Origin: Streptomyces sp. CB02366
Lineage (GTDB): Bacteria; Actinomycetota; Actinomycetes; Streptomycetales; Streptomycetaceae
Direction: 5' to 3'
DNA: 64,000 nt
Assembly (NCBI RefSeq): GCF_001905905.1
Contig: NZ_LIVT01000004.1
Span: 70,509-134,508, forward strand
Part shown: positions 43,023 through 53,410 of the stretch, piece after piece
Layout: each line of letters begins with the position of its first letter
How positions within the stretch are numbered: position 1 is the stretch's first letter
Notes under the pieces: model-generated
What the model saw: the letters and a program-made list of their open reading frames with translations, nothing else
Told to the model about the DNA's origin: nothing
The model's database searches: none
Made by a program: the position numbers and the translations under genes

Positions 43023-43801
43023 CCCCGCCCCAACTGGTCGTCCACCGCGACAAGGAGCTGATGGCTCGGGCCGCGGCGGCCCGGCTGATCACGAAGGTCG
43101 TGGACGCCCAGGCGTCCCGGGGCCACGCCTCGGTGGTGCTGACCGGCGGGCGCAACGGCAACGGTCTGCTGGCCGCGCTCGCCGCCGCGCCCGCCCGGGA
43201 CGCGATCGACTGGGCGCGCCTGGACCTGTGGTGGGGCGACGAGCGGTTCCTGCCCGAGGGCGACCCGGAGCGCAATGCCACCCAGGCCCGTGAGGCGCTG
43301 CTCGACGCGGTGGAGCTGGACCCCGCCCGGGTGCACGCGATGCCCGCGTCCGACGGCCCCTACGGCGACGACGTGGACGTCGCGGCGGCCGGTTACGCCG
43401 CCGAGCTGGCCGCGGCGGCGGCTCTCGAGGACCACGGCCCGGTGCCCGTGTTCGACGTGCTGATGCTGGGCGTCGGGCCGGACACGCATGTGGCCTCGCT
43501 CTTCCCGGAGTCGCCCGCGGTGCGGGAGACCGAGCGCGCCGTCGTCGGTGTGCGCGGAGCCCCCAAGCCGCCGCCGGTCCGCGTCTCGCTCACCCTGCCC
43601 GCGATCCGCGCGGCCCGTGAGGTGTGGCTGCTGGCGGCGGGCGAGGACAAGGCGGAGGCGGCGGCGATCGCGCTGTCCGGGGCCGGGGAGATCCAGGCTC
43701 CGGCGGCGGGCGCGTACGGGCGCAGCCGTACCCTGTGGCTGCTGGACGCGGCGGCGGCCTCGCGGCTGCCGCGCGCGCTCCACCCCCCGGCGCCCGCCTG
43801 A
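43019..43801 (+). CDS. pgl: 6-phosphogluconolactonase
   Basis: This 260-residue DevB-type lactonase hydrolyses the G6PDH product. Family motifs are VLTGGRNGNGLLAAL, WWGDERFLPEGDPERN and VLMLGVGPDTHVASLFPESP. The GTG start overlaps the opcA stop (GTGA), which places three consecutive oxidative pentose-phosphate genes under coupled translation. A 17-bp near-perfect hairpin follows. Confidence 0.95.
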   Translation: MTPPQLVVHRDKELMARAAAARLITKVVDAQASRGHASVVLTGGRNGNGLLAALAAAPARDAIDWARLDLWWGDERFLPEGDPERNATQAREALLDAVELDPARVHAMPASDGPYGDDVDVAAAGYAAELAAAAALEDHGPVPVFDVLMLGVGPDTHVASLFPESPAVRETERAVVGVRGAPKPPPVRVSLTLPAIRAAREVWLLAAGEDKAEAAAIALSGAGEIQAPAAGAYGRSRTLWLLDAAAASRLPRALHPPAPA

Positions 43802-43814
43802 GCGCTGACGCCTC

Positions 43815-43854
43815 GTGAGGCCCGGCCCGCCTTTCCCGGCGGTCCGGGCCTCAC
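43815..43854 (+). terminator. Hairpin ending the tkt-pgl operon
   Basis: Arms 43815-43831 and 43838-43854 pair with one mismatch and a TTTCCC loop, 14 bp after the pgl stop. Confidence 0.8.
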
Positions 43855-43882
43855 GCGCGTCCTGACGTGAAAGGCTCGCCCC

Positions 43883-44245
43883 ATGGTGCATATCGGAACC
43901 GTGGTGATGGGTGCGGCCGACGTGGCGCGGGCCGCCGCCTTCTGGAAGGCGGCGCTCACGTACACCGAGCGCGAGCCGGGGACGGACGACTGGGTGGTGC
44001 TGGTCCCGGTCGAAGGGGCCGGCGTGGGCGTGGCGTTGGGGCGCTCCACCTCTCCGGTGCAGGAGGTCCCCCGCGTCCACCTCGACCTCTACTCCGACAC
44101 CCAGGAGGCCGAGGTCGAGCGGCTGATCGGGCTCGGTGCGACAAGGGTCGCGTGGGACCTGTACCCGCCGGACCCGGACTTCGTGGTGCTCGCCGACCCC
44201 GAGGGCAACCGCTTCTGCGTCATCGACACGGCGCACGGCGGCTGA
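43883..44245 (+). CDS. VOC family protein
   Basis: This 120-residue single VOC domain starts VHIGTVVMGAADVARAAAFWKAALTY and ends LADPEGNRFCVIDTAHGG. It shares the EVERLIGLGAT / LADPEGN pattern with the VOC genes at 330 and 5284. The metal-binding histidine at the first strand (VHIG) is present. Substrate and role are unknown. It converges with the hydrolase gene at 44267. Confidence 0.82.
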   Translation: MVHIGTVVMGAADVARAAAFWKAALTYTEREPGTDDWVVLVPVEGAGVGVALGRSTSPVQEVPRVHLDLYSDTQEAEVERLIGLGATRVAWDLYPPDPDFVVLADPEGNRFCVIDTAHGG

Positions 44246-44266
44246 GGACGGCCCGGCGGGCCGGGG

Positions 44267-45106
44267 TCAGAGGACGACCTGGTCCGTTCCCTGCTCCAGC
44301 TTCGTGATCGCGGCCCGGCAGGCGCCGACGAAGCGGTCGAAGACCGGAGTGGTGCTGCCGGCCCGGCCCGCACGGGTGTTGAGGGTGAACATGGCGGCGC
44401 GCAGCTCCGTGGTGAGCTCCAGTTGGCCGCCCTTGGCCAGCATGGTGCGGTTGACCGGGTTGGCAGGGTTGACCCCGGCCAGGTCGGGCGTCTCGTCCCC
44501 GTCGCGCCAGGCGATGCCGGCCGCGTCGAACTCGGCCTTGAGCAGGGTCCTGAAGCGGATGTTCAGCCCCCCGACGACCACCGCCCGGGGAACGGTGCCC
44601 GCCTGGGCCGCCGTACAGCCGTGCAGGCTCAGGACGTTGAGGCTGCTCGCCGCCATGGAGAGGGCGACGTGGTCGTCGCAGTTCTTCGCGGTGACGTGCA
44701 GGTCCCTGTTGCCGGAGGCCCGCAGCCCCTCGAACATCCAGTAGTCGAACACCCCGTGGCCGTCCGTCAGCGGGGCGAGGGTGGCCGGGTGGTAGCCGGC
44801 GATGGCGAGGCAGAGCTCGGAGGTGCCGACCTCGATGCCGCCGCCGTGCAGGGCCATGACGGTGGTCCGGTTGTAGGGGAACCTCTGCGGGAGAGAGTGG
44901 TCGGTGTACTCGTGTCTGCGGTAGCGGCGGGCGAATTCGACGCCCTCCTGGCCGGCGAGCTTCTTGTAGAGGTCGGTGTTGGAGGCGTAGACGTCCAGGT
45001 CGCCTGTGGCGTGGGCGTCGGTCGCGGTGAGCGAGCCCAGCAGGGGACCGCTGACGGCCGCGGTAGCGAAGGCGGTGAGGACGGTACGGCGGCTGGTGGG
45101 GTTCAT
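44267..45106 (-). CDS. Poly-gamma-glutamate hydrolase family protein, Tat-exported
   Basis: This 279-residue protein has a twin-arginine signal (SRRTVLTAFATAAVSG, with the Ala-rich cleavage site near residue 33). The mature part matches the phage PghP-like family: MALHGGGIEVGTSELCLAIAGY, a zinc-hydrolase motif, then LHVTAKNCDD and NVLSLHGCT. PghP enzymes are zinc gamma-polyglutamyl hydrolases that cut capsular poly-gamma-glutamate. In Streptomyces the target, own polymer or other organisms' capsules, is unknown. Confidence 0.85.
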   Translation of the reverse strand: MNPTSRRTVLTAFATAAVSGPLLGSLTATDAHATGDLDVYASNTDLYKKLAGQEGVEFARRYRRHEYTDHSLPQRFPYNRTTVMALHGGGIEVGTSELCLAIAGYHPATLAPLTDGHGVFDYWMFEGLRASGNRDLHVTAKNCDDHVALSMAASSLNVLSLHGCTAAQAGTVPRAVVVGGLNIRFRTLLKAEFDAAGIAWRDGDETPDLAGVNPANPVNRTMLAKGGQLELTTELRAAMFTLNTRAGRAGSTTPVFDRFVGACRAAITKLEQGTDQVVL

Positions 45107-45163
45107 GATCGATATCGTCGCCGTTCCGGAACCGGCTGCCCAGGGGATCTCCTGTGCCGTCCG

Positions 45164-46684
45164 TCACGGCCCGGAGGTCTCCGCGCGCTCCAGGAACGGT
45201 TCCAGCAGGCCCGGTACGGCCTCGGCCGCGAAGGCGAGGCCCTCGGCCTCGTCGGCGTCGTACACCGTGTACGCGCCTCCCCCGGCGGCCGTGGTGGCCG
45301 TGACGTCCAGCAGTCCGGCCCGGCGCTGGAACACCGACTGCCCGATCGTCCAGCCGATCACCCCGGTCCGCTCCAGCGCGGCCGTCGAGCGGCGGACCGT
45401 GCCGGAGCGGGTGACCAGGTAGCGGCCCGCGAGCCCGTGCCCGATCCCCCGGTACGCGTCCAGGGCGAGCGCCGCCGCCACGGGGAGGGCCACCACCGCG
45501 CAGCAGAGCGCGATCCACAGCAGCACGGGGGTGAGCAGCGCCCCGAGGAGGGCCAGGAGCAGGACCGGGCCGAGGGCCGCGGCGAGCGACCGGCGCAGTC
45601 GGCGTCCCCGGGCGGCGGGAGGATGGGGGGTGAGCGCCGCACCCGTCGGGGCGACCGCCTCGCGCAGGACGTCGGCGGCGGCGGAGTCGGCGCGGGCCCG
45701 GGGGACGACGGGGATCAGGGTGTGGTGGTCGGCGTTCCGGGCCTCGTGGTCCTTGGCGAGGCCGGTGGTGATGGCGTCCAGGCGGGCCGCGCCGAACAGC
45801 CGTACGCCCAGCGGTTCGACCAGGTCGACGCCGCGCAGCCGGGCCTCCTCGACGGAGAGGGACCGGGAGGTGAACAGGCCTCGCCGCACCCGCAGCGTGC
45901 CGCCCGGCTCGCGCTCCAGGCGGTAGTTCCACCACATCTCGATCCAGAGGCCGAGCGCTCCGACGACGCCGGCGACCAGGGCGGCGAGGGCCAGGACGAG
46001 GATCGTCCAGAGCAGCGGGACCTCCCGCAGGAGGCCGCCGATCCACTCGATGACCTCGCCCTGGGCCCCGACCCAGTCGCTGACCTGCAGCACGGTCCCG
46101 GCGGCGGCCCCGCCGAGCATGGGAGCGACGAAGGAGACCGGGGCGTAGCGGATCCAGCGGGGGTCGAGGACGGCCAGTTCGCCCTCGCGGTGGGCTCCCT
46201 CGTGCGGTGCGGTGACGGCGCGCTCCAGGAGGAGGAGGCGCAGCCGTTCGCCCTCGGCGCGGGAGACGGGGTCCAGTTCGAGGGTGGAGTCGGAGCCCTG
46301 TTCACCGGTGCCGATCCTGACCGTGACCAGGCCGAGGAGGCGCAACAGCAGGTTGGCGGTGAGGTCGACCGTGCGGATGCGTCCGCGGGCCAGCGAGCGG
46401 CGCTTGACGGTCAGGAGGCCGGTGTGGAGGTCGACGCGCTCGGCGCCGATCCGGTAGCGGGTGCGGTGCCAGCGGACCCGGTCGGCGCCCGCCGCGGCCC
46501 CGATGGCCAGGAGGGCGGCGGCGAGCACCCAGAGCACGGCGGCCGGGAGGCCGATCCGGGTGGCGAGGCCGAGCGTCGTGGGGACGGCCGCGCCCGCGAC
46601 GACCCCGGCCACGACGAGAGCGGTGACCAGGACCGTACGGGGGTCGAGGCGGCGCCAGTCGGCGGGCGGGGCGGCGGTGCTCAT
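45164..46684 (-). CDS. Membrane protein with repeated bacterial PH (YdbT-like) domains
   Basis: This 506-residue integral membrane protein has alternating membrane helix pairs and bPH2 domains: RYRIGAERVDLHTGLLTVKRRSLARGRIRTVD near residue 80, a second module RLEREPGGTLRVRRGLFTSRSLSVEEARLRG, and a third RYLVTRSGTVRRSTAALERTGVIGW. Its start overlaps the stop of the preceding PH-domain gene (ATGA). YdbS/YdbT-like pairs in Bacillus help resistance to certain bacteriocins. Here the role is unproven. Confidence 0.87.
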   Translation of the reverse strand: MSTAAPPADWRRLDPRTVLVTALVVAGVVAGAAVPTTLGLATRIGLPAAVLWVLAAALLAIGAAAGADRVRWHRTRYRIGAERVDLHTGLLTVKRRSLARGRIRTVDLTANLLLRLLGLVTVRIGTGEQGSDSTLELDPVSRAEGERLRLLLLERAVTAPHEGAHREGELAVLDPRWIRYAPVSFVAPMLGGAAAGTVLQVSDWVGAQGEVIEWIGGLLREVPLLWTILVLALAALVAGVVGALGLWIEMWWNYRLEREPGGTLRVRRGLFTSRSLSVEEARLRGVDLVEPLGVRLFGAARLDAITTGLAKDHEARNADHHTLIPVVPRARADSAAADVLREAVAPTGAALTPHPPAARGRRLRRSLAAALGPVLLLALLGALLTPVLLWIALCCAVVALPVAAALALDAYRGIGHGLAGRYLVTRSGTVRRSTAALERTGVIGWTIGQSVFQRRAGLLDVTATTAAGGGAYTVYDADEAEGLAFAAEAVPGLLEPFLERAETSGP

Positions 46685-47187
46685 GTGGCGTCGCCGGGGG
46701 TCTCGCGGGTGATGCGGGTGAGCCGCCGGGCGAGTTCGGCGGCGACCTCGTGGTCCAGCCCCGCGATCCGCACCGCGCCCTTGGCGGAGGCGGTGGTGAC
46801 GGTGACCGTGGCCAGCCGGAAGAGCTGCTCCAACGGGCCCCGTACGGTGTCCACGGTCTGGATCCGGGACATGGGGGCGATCCGCCACTCCTGGCGGAAG
46901 AACCCGGTGCGGACGTACACCGCGTCCTCGGTGACCTCCCAGCGGTGCGTGCGGAACCACCACAGGGGGAGGAGGACGGCGGCCGCCGTGCCCGCCGCGG
47001 CCAGGACCGCGGCGGGCAGCAGCAGCCAGAAGCGGGCCGGCCCGATCAGCGTGCCCAGCACCGCGAGCGGCACGACCGGCGCGGCCGTCAGCAGCAGCCA
47101 CTGGGTCCGCCACCAGCCGACGGCTCGTTCGTCCAGCGTGTTGCGCGGTGGCCGCAGCCGTACCGCCGCCCCCTCCCCCCGGGTCAT
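46681..47187 (-). CDS. PH domain-containing membrane protein (YdbS-like)
   Basis: This 168-residue protein has two membrane helices (about residues 28-70), then a bPH2 domain: HRWEVTEDAVYVRTGFFRQEWRIAPMSRIQTVDTVRGPLEQLFRLATVTV. It is the first gene of the YdbS-YdbT-like pair, coupled by ATGA. The start MTRGEG at 47187 is only four bases beyond the pgi stop, so pgi and this pair may be co-transcribed. Confidence 0.86.
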   Translation of the reverse strand: MTRGEGAAVRLRPPRNTLDERAVGWWRTQWLLLTAAPVVPLAVLGTLIGPARFWLLLPAAVLAAAGTAAAVLLPLWWFRTHRWEVTEDAVYVRTGFFRQEWRIAPMSRIQTVDTVRGPLEQLFRLATVTVTTASAKGAVRIAGLDHEVAAELARRLTRITRETPGDAT

Positions 47188-47191
47188 CGGG

Positions 47192-48850
47192 TCAGCGCCC
47201 CCGCAGTGTGCGGTAGGCGTCGACCAGGGCGGCGGTGGAGCTGTCGAGCTGTCCCGCGTCCGCGCCCCCGTCACCGGTCAGCAGCGGTTCGATCCTCTTG
47301 GCGAGGACCTTGCCGAGTTCGACGCCCCACTGGTCGAAGGAGTCGATGTTCCAGATCGCGCCCTGGACGAACACCTTGTGCTCGTACAGCGCGATGAGCT
47401 GGCCGAGGACCGAGGGGGTCAGCTTGTCGGCGAGGATCGTCGTCGTGGGGTGGTCGCCCCGGAACGTCTTGTGCGGGACCAGCTCCTCGGGCACGCCTTC
47501 CGCACGGACCTCATCGGGCGTCTTGCCGAAGGCGAGGGCCTGGGTCTGCGCGAAGAAGTTGGCCATGAGCAGGTCGTGCTGGGCGATCAGGCCGGGCAGC
47601 AGGTCGTGGACGGGTGCGGCGAAGCCGATGAAGTCCGCCGGGACCAGCTTGGTGCCCTGGTGGATCAACTGGTAGTACGCGTGCTGCCCGTTGGTGCCGG
47701 GGGTGCCCCAGACGACCGGGCCGGTCTGCCACTCCACCGGGTCGCCCTCGCGGTCGACGGACTTGCCGTTGGACTCCATGTCGAGCTGCTGGAGGTAGGC
47801 GGTGAACTTGGACAGGTAGTGGCTGTACGGCAGCACCGCGTGCGACTGGGCGTCGAAGAAGTTGCCGTACCAGACGCCGAGGAGGCCCATCAGGAGCGGG
47901 GCGTTCTCCTCGGCGGGGGCGGTGCGGAAGTGCTCGTCGACGAGGTGGAAGCCGTCGAGCATCTCGCGGAAGCGCGCCGGGCCGATGGCGACCATCAGCG
48001 AGAGGCCGATCGCGGAGTCGTAGCTGTAGCGTCCGCCGACCCAGTCCCAGAACTCGAACATGTTGGCCGTGTCGATGCCGAACTCCTCGACCTTCTCGGC
48101 GTTGGTCGACAGGGCCACGAAGTGGCGGGCGACGGCGTCCTGACCGGCCCTCAGCTCGGTCAGCAGCCAGTCCCGGGCGGAGGTGGCGTTGGTGATGGTC
48201 TCGATCGTCGTGAACGTCTTCGAGGCGATGACGAACAGCGTCTCGGCCGGGTCGAGGTCGCGGACGGCCTCGTGGAGGTCGGCGCCGTCGACGTTGGAGA
48301 CGAAGCGGAGGGTGAGGTTGCGGTCGGTGAAGGAGCGCAGCACCTCGTACGCCATGGCGGGGCCGAGGTCGGAGCCGCCGATGCCGATGTTGACGATGTT
48401 CTTGACCGGCTTGCCGGTGTGGCCGGTCCACTGCCCGGAGCGGACCTTGTCGGCGAAGGCGGCCATCTTGTCCAGGACGGCGTGCACGGCCGGGACGACG
48501 TTCTCGCCGTCGACCTCGACGACGGCGTCGCGCGGGGCGCGGAGCGCGGTGTGCAGGACCGCCCGGTCCTCGGTGGTGTTGATCTTCTCGCCGCGGAACA
48601 TGGCGTCCCGCAGCTCCGCGACCCCGGTGGCGGCGGCGAGGTCGCGCAGCAGGCGCAGCGTCTCGTCGGTGACCAGGTGCTTGGAGTAGTCGAGGTGGAG
48701 GTCGCCGACCCGCAGGGAGTAGGCGGTGCCCCGGTCCGGCTGCCGCGCGAACAGCTCGCGCAGCTGGGGCGCGCCGAGCTCCTCACGGTGCTTGGCGAGA
48801 GCCGTCCACTCGGGCGTCTGGTTGAGCTTGGTTCGGCTTGCTGCGTTCAT
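47192..48850 (-). CDS. pgi: Glucose-6-phosphate isomerase
   Basis: This 552-residue enzyme interconverts glucose 6-phosphate and fructose 6-phosphate. It carries both PROSITE-type signatures, the first around [16 protein letters not shown] and the second around [29 protein letters not shown]. The sugar-phosphate site [10 protein letters not shown] and [12 protein letters not shown] is intact. The start MNAASRTKL at 48850 lacks a strong Shine-Dalgarno. With zwf nearby it defines the glycolysis/pentose phosphate branch point. Confidence 0.97.
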   Translation of the reverse strand: MNAASRTKLNQTPEWTALAKHREELGAPQLRELFARQPDRGTAYSLRVGDLHLDYSKHLVTDETLRLLRDLAAATGVAELRDAMFRGEKINTTEDRAVLHTALRAPRDAVVEVDGENVVPAVHAVLDKMAAFADKVRSGQWTGHTGKPVKNIVNIGIGGSDLGPAMAYEVLRSFTDRNLTLRFVSNVDGADLHEAVRDLDPAETLFVIASKTFTTIETITNATSARDWLLTELRAGQDAVARHFVALSTNAEKVEEFGIDTANMFEFWDWVGGRYSYDSAIGLSLMVAIGPARFREMLDGFHLVDEHFRTAPAEENAPLLMGLLGVWYGNFFDAQSHAVLPYSHYLSKFTAYLQQLDMESNGKSVDREGDPVEWQTGPVVWGTPGTNGQHAYYQLIHQGTKLVPADFIGFAAPVHDLLPGLIAQHDLLMANFFAQTQALAFGKTPDEVRAEGVPEELVPHKTFRGDHPTTTILADKLTPSVLGQLIALYEHKVFVQGAIWNIDSFDQWGVELGKVLAKRIEPLLTGDGGADAGQLDSSTAALVDAYRTLRGR

Positions 48851-48965
48851 CCCGGATATCAGCCCGTTTCTTCTCGTTGCTCGGCATCCCCGCCGCCCTT
48901 CCAACCTAATTGATCGGGGCGGCGGGCGGCGGAGGCGGCGGGCCGGTGGCGCGGGAAGACGACAC

Positions 48966-48992
48966 GGCCGGACACCCGTGGGGTGTCCGGCC
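48966..48992. terminator. 12-bp perfect hairpin upstream of pgi
   Basis: GGCCGGACACCC (48966-48977) and GGGTGTCCGGCC (48981-48992) flank GTG. It lies in the 352-bp pgi/rbpA gap, where no gene was found. It may be a second terminator for the RbpA-family gene or a leader structure of pgi. Confidence 0.55.
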
Positions 48993-49106
48993 GGTGAGAA
49001 GCTGGTGATCCGTGGGACGGGGACGCTGGGGCGTGTTGCGAAAGGAGCGTCGTCCGCCCGGAGGGCGGGCCCGGCGGCGTCCGGTGCGTGCGACCGCAAG
49101 GCGGAG

Positions 49107-49139
49107 GGCCATCCCGATACTGGTGGTATCGGGATGGCC
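49107..49139 (-). terminator. 14-bp perfect hairpin after the RbpA-family gene
   Basis: GGCCATCCCGATAC (49107-49120) and GTATCGGGATGGCC (49126-49139) pair perfectly around TGGTG, 64 bp after the stop at 49203. Confidence 0.8.
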
Positions 49140-49202
49140 CCGACAACGCGGCGAGCGTGCGTGCCGGGCGTCGCCGAGCAGGCCGGACTCTCGAAACCCG
49201 CC

Positions 49203-49538
49203 CTAGATCTCGCCGCGGAGCTTGGCGAGGGCCTCGGCGAGGATCGCCTCGCCGTCCTCGTCGCTGCGCCGCTCCCGTACGTACGCCAGGTGCGTCTTGT
49301 ACGGCTCGGTGCGGGGCGGGTCGGGCGGGCTGTCCTTGTCCTGTCCGGCCGGGAAGCCGCAGCGAGGGCAGTCCCAGGTGTCCGGCACCTGCGCGTCATG
49401 GGCGAAGCTCGGCTGCGTCTCGTGCCCGTTCGAGCACCAGAAGGAGATGCGGAGACGCGGCGCGGACTCGCCCCGCTCGGCCTCCCCCATCGGCCCCGCT
49501 CCGACCCGGCTTCCCCGGATCGCGTTGCCACTTGCCAC
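49203..49538 (-). CDS. RbpA-family RNA polymerase-binding protein
   Basis: This 111-residue small zinc protein is of the RbpA family, which binds the principal sigma factor and RNA polymerase and stabilises promoter opening. The core domain has C35/H39 in FWCSNGHE and C57/C60 in [10 protein letters not shown] as metal ligands. The linker and sigma-interaction helix follow: [31 protein letters not shown]. The sequence differs from the main streptomycete RbpA and is probably a paralogue. The GTG start at 49538 has GGGAG upstream, and TAGACT at 49584-49579 is a -10 candidate. Confidence 0.88.
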   Translation of the reverse strand: MASGNAIRGSRVGAGPMGEAERGESAPRLRISFWCSNGHETQPSFAHDAQVPDTWDCPRCGFPAGQDKDSPPDPPRTEPYKTHLAYVRERRSDEDGEAILAEALAKLRGEI

Positions 49539-49647
49539 GGTCGTAACTCCCTGCGTGATGGTGCTCGAGCGATGCCCCAGTCTACGTAAGGCCCAACGCG
49601 CGTCCAGTGAAAGGAGTTACACGCTCACCGGATGCGCCGGCGTCGCC

Positions 49648-49884
49648 TCAGCCGTCCAGCTTGATGAGCAGGCCGAGGACCACGATGCACGCGAACCAGA
49701 TCAGGCCGACCACGACGGTGATCCGGTCGAGGTTGCGCTCGGCGACCGAGGAGCCGCCCACGGAGGACTGCATTCCGCCGCCGAACATGTCGGAGAGGCC
49801 GCCGCCCTTGCCCTTGTGCATGAGCACCAGCAGCATCAGCAGCAGGCTGAAGACGATCAGAGCGATCTGGAACGCCAAAACCAC
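49648..49884 (-). CDS. secG: Preprotein translocase subunit SecG
   Basis: This 78-residue accessory subunit of the SecYEG channel has two membrane helices, residues 2-21 and about 56-75. They flank the conserved cytoplasmic GKGGGLSDMFGGG loop. The GTG start follows GGGA. It lies after tpiA but behind a hairpin at 49934-49966, so it may be separately or partly co-transcribed. Confidence 0.94.
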   Translation of the reverse strand: MVLAFQIALIVFSLLLMLLVLMHKGKGGGLSDMFGGGMQSSVGGSSVAERNLDRITVVVGLIWFACIVVLGLLIKLDG

Positions 49885-49933
49885 GGCTGGTCCCTACTTT
49901 CCGGAATTCTTGACTACTGGGTGTACGTACACC

Positions 49934-49966
49934 GGGGGCCGAAGGGCATGGGCCCCTTCGGCCCCC
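49934..49966 (-). terminator. Hairpin between tpiA and secG
   Basis: GGGGGCCGAAGGG (49934-49946) pairs with CCCTTCGGCCCCC (49954-49966), 34 bp beyond the tpiA stop. Confidence 0.8.
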
Positions 49967-49999
49967 GCAAGGGTACGACGGATCCGCGCTACCGCATAC

Positions 50000-50776
50000 T
50001 CACTGGTCGCGGAAGCGGACGATCTTGACGAACTCGTCGGCGTCCAGCGCCGCGCCGCCGACCAGGGCCCCGTCCACGTCGGGCTGCGCCATGATGGCCG
50101 CGACGTTGCCGGACTTCACCGAGCCGCCGTACTGGATGCGGACGGCGTCGGCCAGCTCCTGCGAGTACAGCTCGGCCAGCCGGCGGCGGATCGCGCCGCA
50201 GACCTCCTGGGCGTCCTCGGGGGTGGCGACCTCGCCGGTCCCGATGGCCCAGACCGGTTCGTAGGCGATGACGATCGTCTCGGCGTGCTCGGCCGGGACG
50301 TCCTTCAGTCCGCCGTCGAGCTGCGCGAGGGTGTACGCGACCTGGTTCCCGGCCTTGCGGACGTCCAGGCCCTCGCCGACGCAGAGGATCGGGGTCAGAC
50401 CGTGCTGGTAGGCGGCCTTCACCTTGGCGTTGCAGATCTCGTCGGTCTCGCCGTGGTACTGGCGGCGCTCGCTGTGGCCGACGGCCACATAGGCGCAGCG
50501 CAGCTTGGCGAGCATGGAGCCGGAGATCTCACCGGTGTAGGCGCCGGACTCGTGCGCGGAGACGTCCTGGGCGCCGTACTTGATCCTCAGCTTGTCGCCG
50601 TCGACCAGGGTCTGTACGGAGCGCAGGTCGGTGAAGGGCGGGAGGACGGCGACCTCGACGTCCTCGTAGTCCTTCTCGGTCAGCGCGAAGGCGAGCTTCT
50701 GGACGTGGGCGATGGCCTCGAGGTGGTTGAGGTTCATCTTCCAGTTGCCCGCCATCAGCGGGGTGCGGGTGGTCAT
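50000..50776 (-). CDS. tpiA: Triosephosphate isomerase
   Basis: This 258-residue TIM-barrel enzyme has all its catalytic residues: GNWKMN with K13, [12 protein letters not shown] with the electrophilic histidine, and [19 protein letters not shown] with the base glutamate and loop 6. The phosphate-binding YGGSVKSGN and GGAAL are also present. It starts six bases after the pgk stop and forms an operon with it. Confidence 0.98.
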   Translation of the reverse strand: MTTRTPLMAGNWKMNLNHLEAIAHVQKLAFALTEKDYEDVEVAVLPPFTDLRSVQTLVDGDKLRIKYGAQDVSAHESGAYTGEISGSMLAKLRCAYVAVGHSERRQYHGETDEICNAKVKAAYQHGLTPILCVGEGLDVRKAGNQVAYTLAQLDGGLKDVPAEHAETIVIAYEPVWAIGTGEVATPEDAQEVCGAIRRRLAELYSQELADAVRIQYGGSVKSGNVAAIMAQPDVDGALVGGAALDADEFVKIVRFRDQ

Positions 50777-50782
50777 GAAAGG

Positions 50783-51994
50783 TCAGTCCTCCAGTGCGGC
50801 GAGCCCGGGAAGCGTCTTGCCCTCGAGGTATTCGAGGCTCGCGCCGCCACCGGTCGAAATGTGTCCGAAAGCATTCTCGTCGAAGCCCAGGATGCGGACG
50901 GCCGCGGCGGAGTCGCCGCCGCCGACGACGCTGAAGCCCGGGGAGTCGACGAGCGCCTGGGCGACCGCGCGGGTGCCCTCGGCGAAGTCGGGGTGCTCGA
51001 AGACGCCCATCGGGCCGTTCCAGAAGACGGTGGCCGCGTCGGCGAGCTTCGATGCGTAGAGCTTGTTGGTCTCGGGTCCGTTGTCCAGCCCCATCTGGCC
51101 GGCCGGCATGGCGTCGGCGGCGACGGTGGTGGGATGGGCCGGGGCCTTGGTCTTGAGGTCGGGGAAGGAGGGGGCGACCACGACGTCGACGGGGAGGACG
51201 AACTCCACGCCCTTCTCCTCGGCGCGCCGCAGGTACTCCTGGACGGCCGGGATCTGGTCCTCCTGGAGCAGCGAGCTGCCGACCTCGTGCCCCTGGGCCT
51301 TGAGGAAGGTGTACGCCATGCCGCCGCCGATGAGGATGCGGTCGGCCCGCTCCAGCAGATGGTCGATCACGCCGAGCTTGTCGGAGACCTTGGCGCCGCC
51401 GAGCACGACGGCGTAGGGGCGCTCGACGTCGGTGGTGAGCTTCTTGAGGACGCCGACCTCGGTGGCGATCAGGTAGCCCGCGTAGTGCGGGAGCCGGGCC
51501 GGGAGGTCGTAGACCGAGGCGTGCTTGCGGTGCACCGCGCCGAAGCCGTCGCCCACGTAGACGTCGGCCAGCTCGGCCAGCCGGTCGGCGAAGGCGCCGC
51601 GCTCGGCGTCGTCCTTGGACGTCTCGCCGGGGTTGAAGCGGAGGTTCTCGACGACCGCGACCTGGCCGTCCGCGAGTCCGGCGACCGTGGCGCGGGCGGA
51701 CTCGCCGACCGTGTCGGTGGCGAAGGCGACGTCGGCGCCGAGGAGTTCGCCCAGCCGGGTGGCGGCGGGCGCCAGCGAGAAGGCCGGGTCCGGGGCGCCC
51801 TTGGGGCGACCGAGGTGGGAGGCGACGACGACGCGCGCGCCGGCCTCGGCGAGCTTGGCGACCGTCGGGACGACGGCGCGGATACGGCCGTCGTCGGTGA
51901 TCCTGGTGCCGTCCAACGGCACATTGAGGTCGGCGCGGACGAATACCCGCTTGCCCGCGACCCCTTCGGCGAGAAGTTCGTCGATCGTCTTCAT
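50783..51994 (-). CDS. pgk: Phosphoglycerate kinase
   Basis: This 403-residue two-domain kinase moves phosphate from 1,3-bisphosphoglycerate to ADP. It has the signature [12 protein letters not shown] near the N-terminus, substrate residues in SHLGRPKG and HRKHASVY, and the nucleotide-binding [11 protein letters not shown] and [11 protein letters not shown]. The start MKTIDELL at 51994 has GGAG upstream. It is downstream of gap but separated by a 14-bp hairpin. Confidence 0.97.
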   Translation of the reverse strand: MKTIDELLAEGVAGKRVFVRADLNVPLDGTRITDDGRIRAVVPTVAKLAEAGARVVVASHLGRPKGAPDPAFSLAPAATRLGELLGADVAFATDTVGESARATVAGLADGQVAVVENLRFNPGETSKDDAERGAFADRLAELADVYVGDGFGAVHRKHASVYDLPARLPHYAGYLIATEVGVLKKLTTDVERPYAVVLGGAKVSDKLGVIDHLLERADRILIGGGMAYTFLKAQGHEVGSSLLQEDQIPAVQEYLRRAEEKGVEFVLPVDVVVAPSFPDLKTKAPAHPTTVAADAMPAGQMGLDNGPETNKLYASKLADAATVFWNGPMGVFEHPDFAEGTRAVAQALVDSPGFSVVGGGDSAAAVRILGFDENAFGHISTGGGASLEYLEGKTLPGLAALED

Positions 51995-52039
51995 CTGGTC
52001 TTCCGTTACTCCTTGCAAGGACGGATGAACATGCTAAGA

Positions 52040-52073
52040 GGCTCGACCGGCGCGTCGTTGCGCCGGTCGAGCC
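52040..52073 (-). terminator. Hairpin between gap and pgk
   Basis: GGCTCGACCGGCGC (52040-52053) and GCGCCGGTCGAGCC (52060-52073) form a perfect 14-bp stem. It may partly terminate gap transcripts, setting gap expression above pgk-tpiA. Confidence 0.8.
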
Positions 52074-52108
52074 CCTTACTCACATCGTGGTGCCGCCGAC
52101 CCCGAGGA

Positions 52109-53134
<1,026 letters not shown>

Positions 53135-53410
53135 TTAGGTACGCCGGTTTTCGACGCCGGCGAGTTGTATAGGGATGTCCCCGACCGCTTCCGACCCTAC
53201 CTCTCCGGGGGCCGGGAGGTGACATCGAGAGGGCCGCCCCGCGCCACCGGATACGGCCGGAGGCCCGTACTCGCCGGTAGGAGCACGCGCCTCCGTTTCA
53301 CCGGGCGGGGCCGCGGCCGCGCCGGGCCCGGGGCCTCGGTCACGGCCGGCCGGGGCCGGCGTCCCCCGCCCGGCCCGGAGCCGGCGGGCGACCGCCGGGC
53401 GGCTGTTCGC

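Noticed and set aside
44423..48913. 1496-codon open frame on the plus strand
   Set aside because: Antisense to the hydrolase, PH-domain genes and pgi; low-complexity composition with no domain, caused by the high-GC third position.
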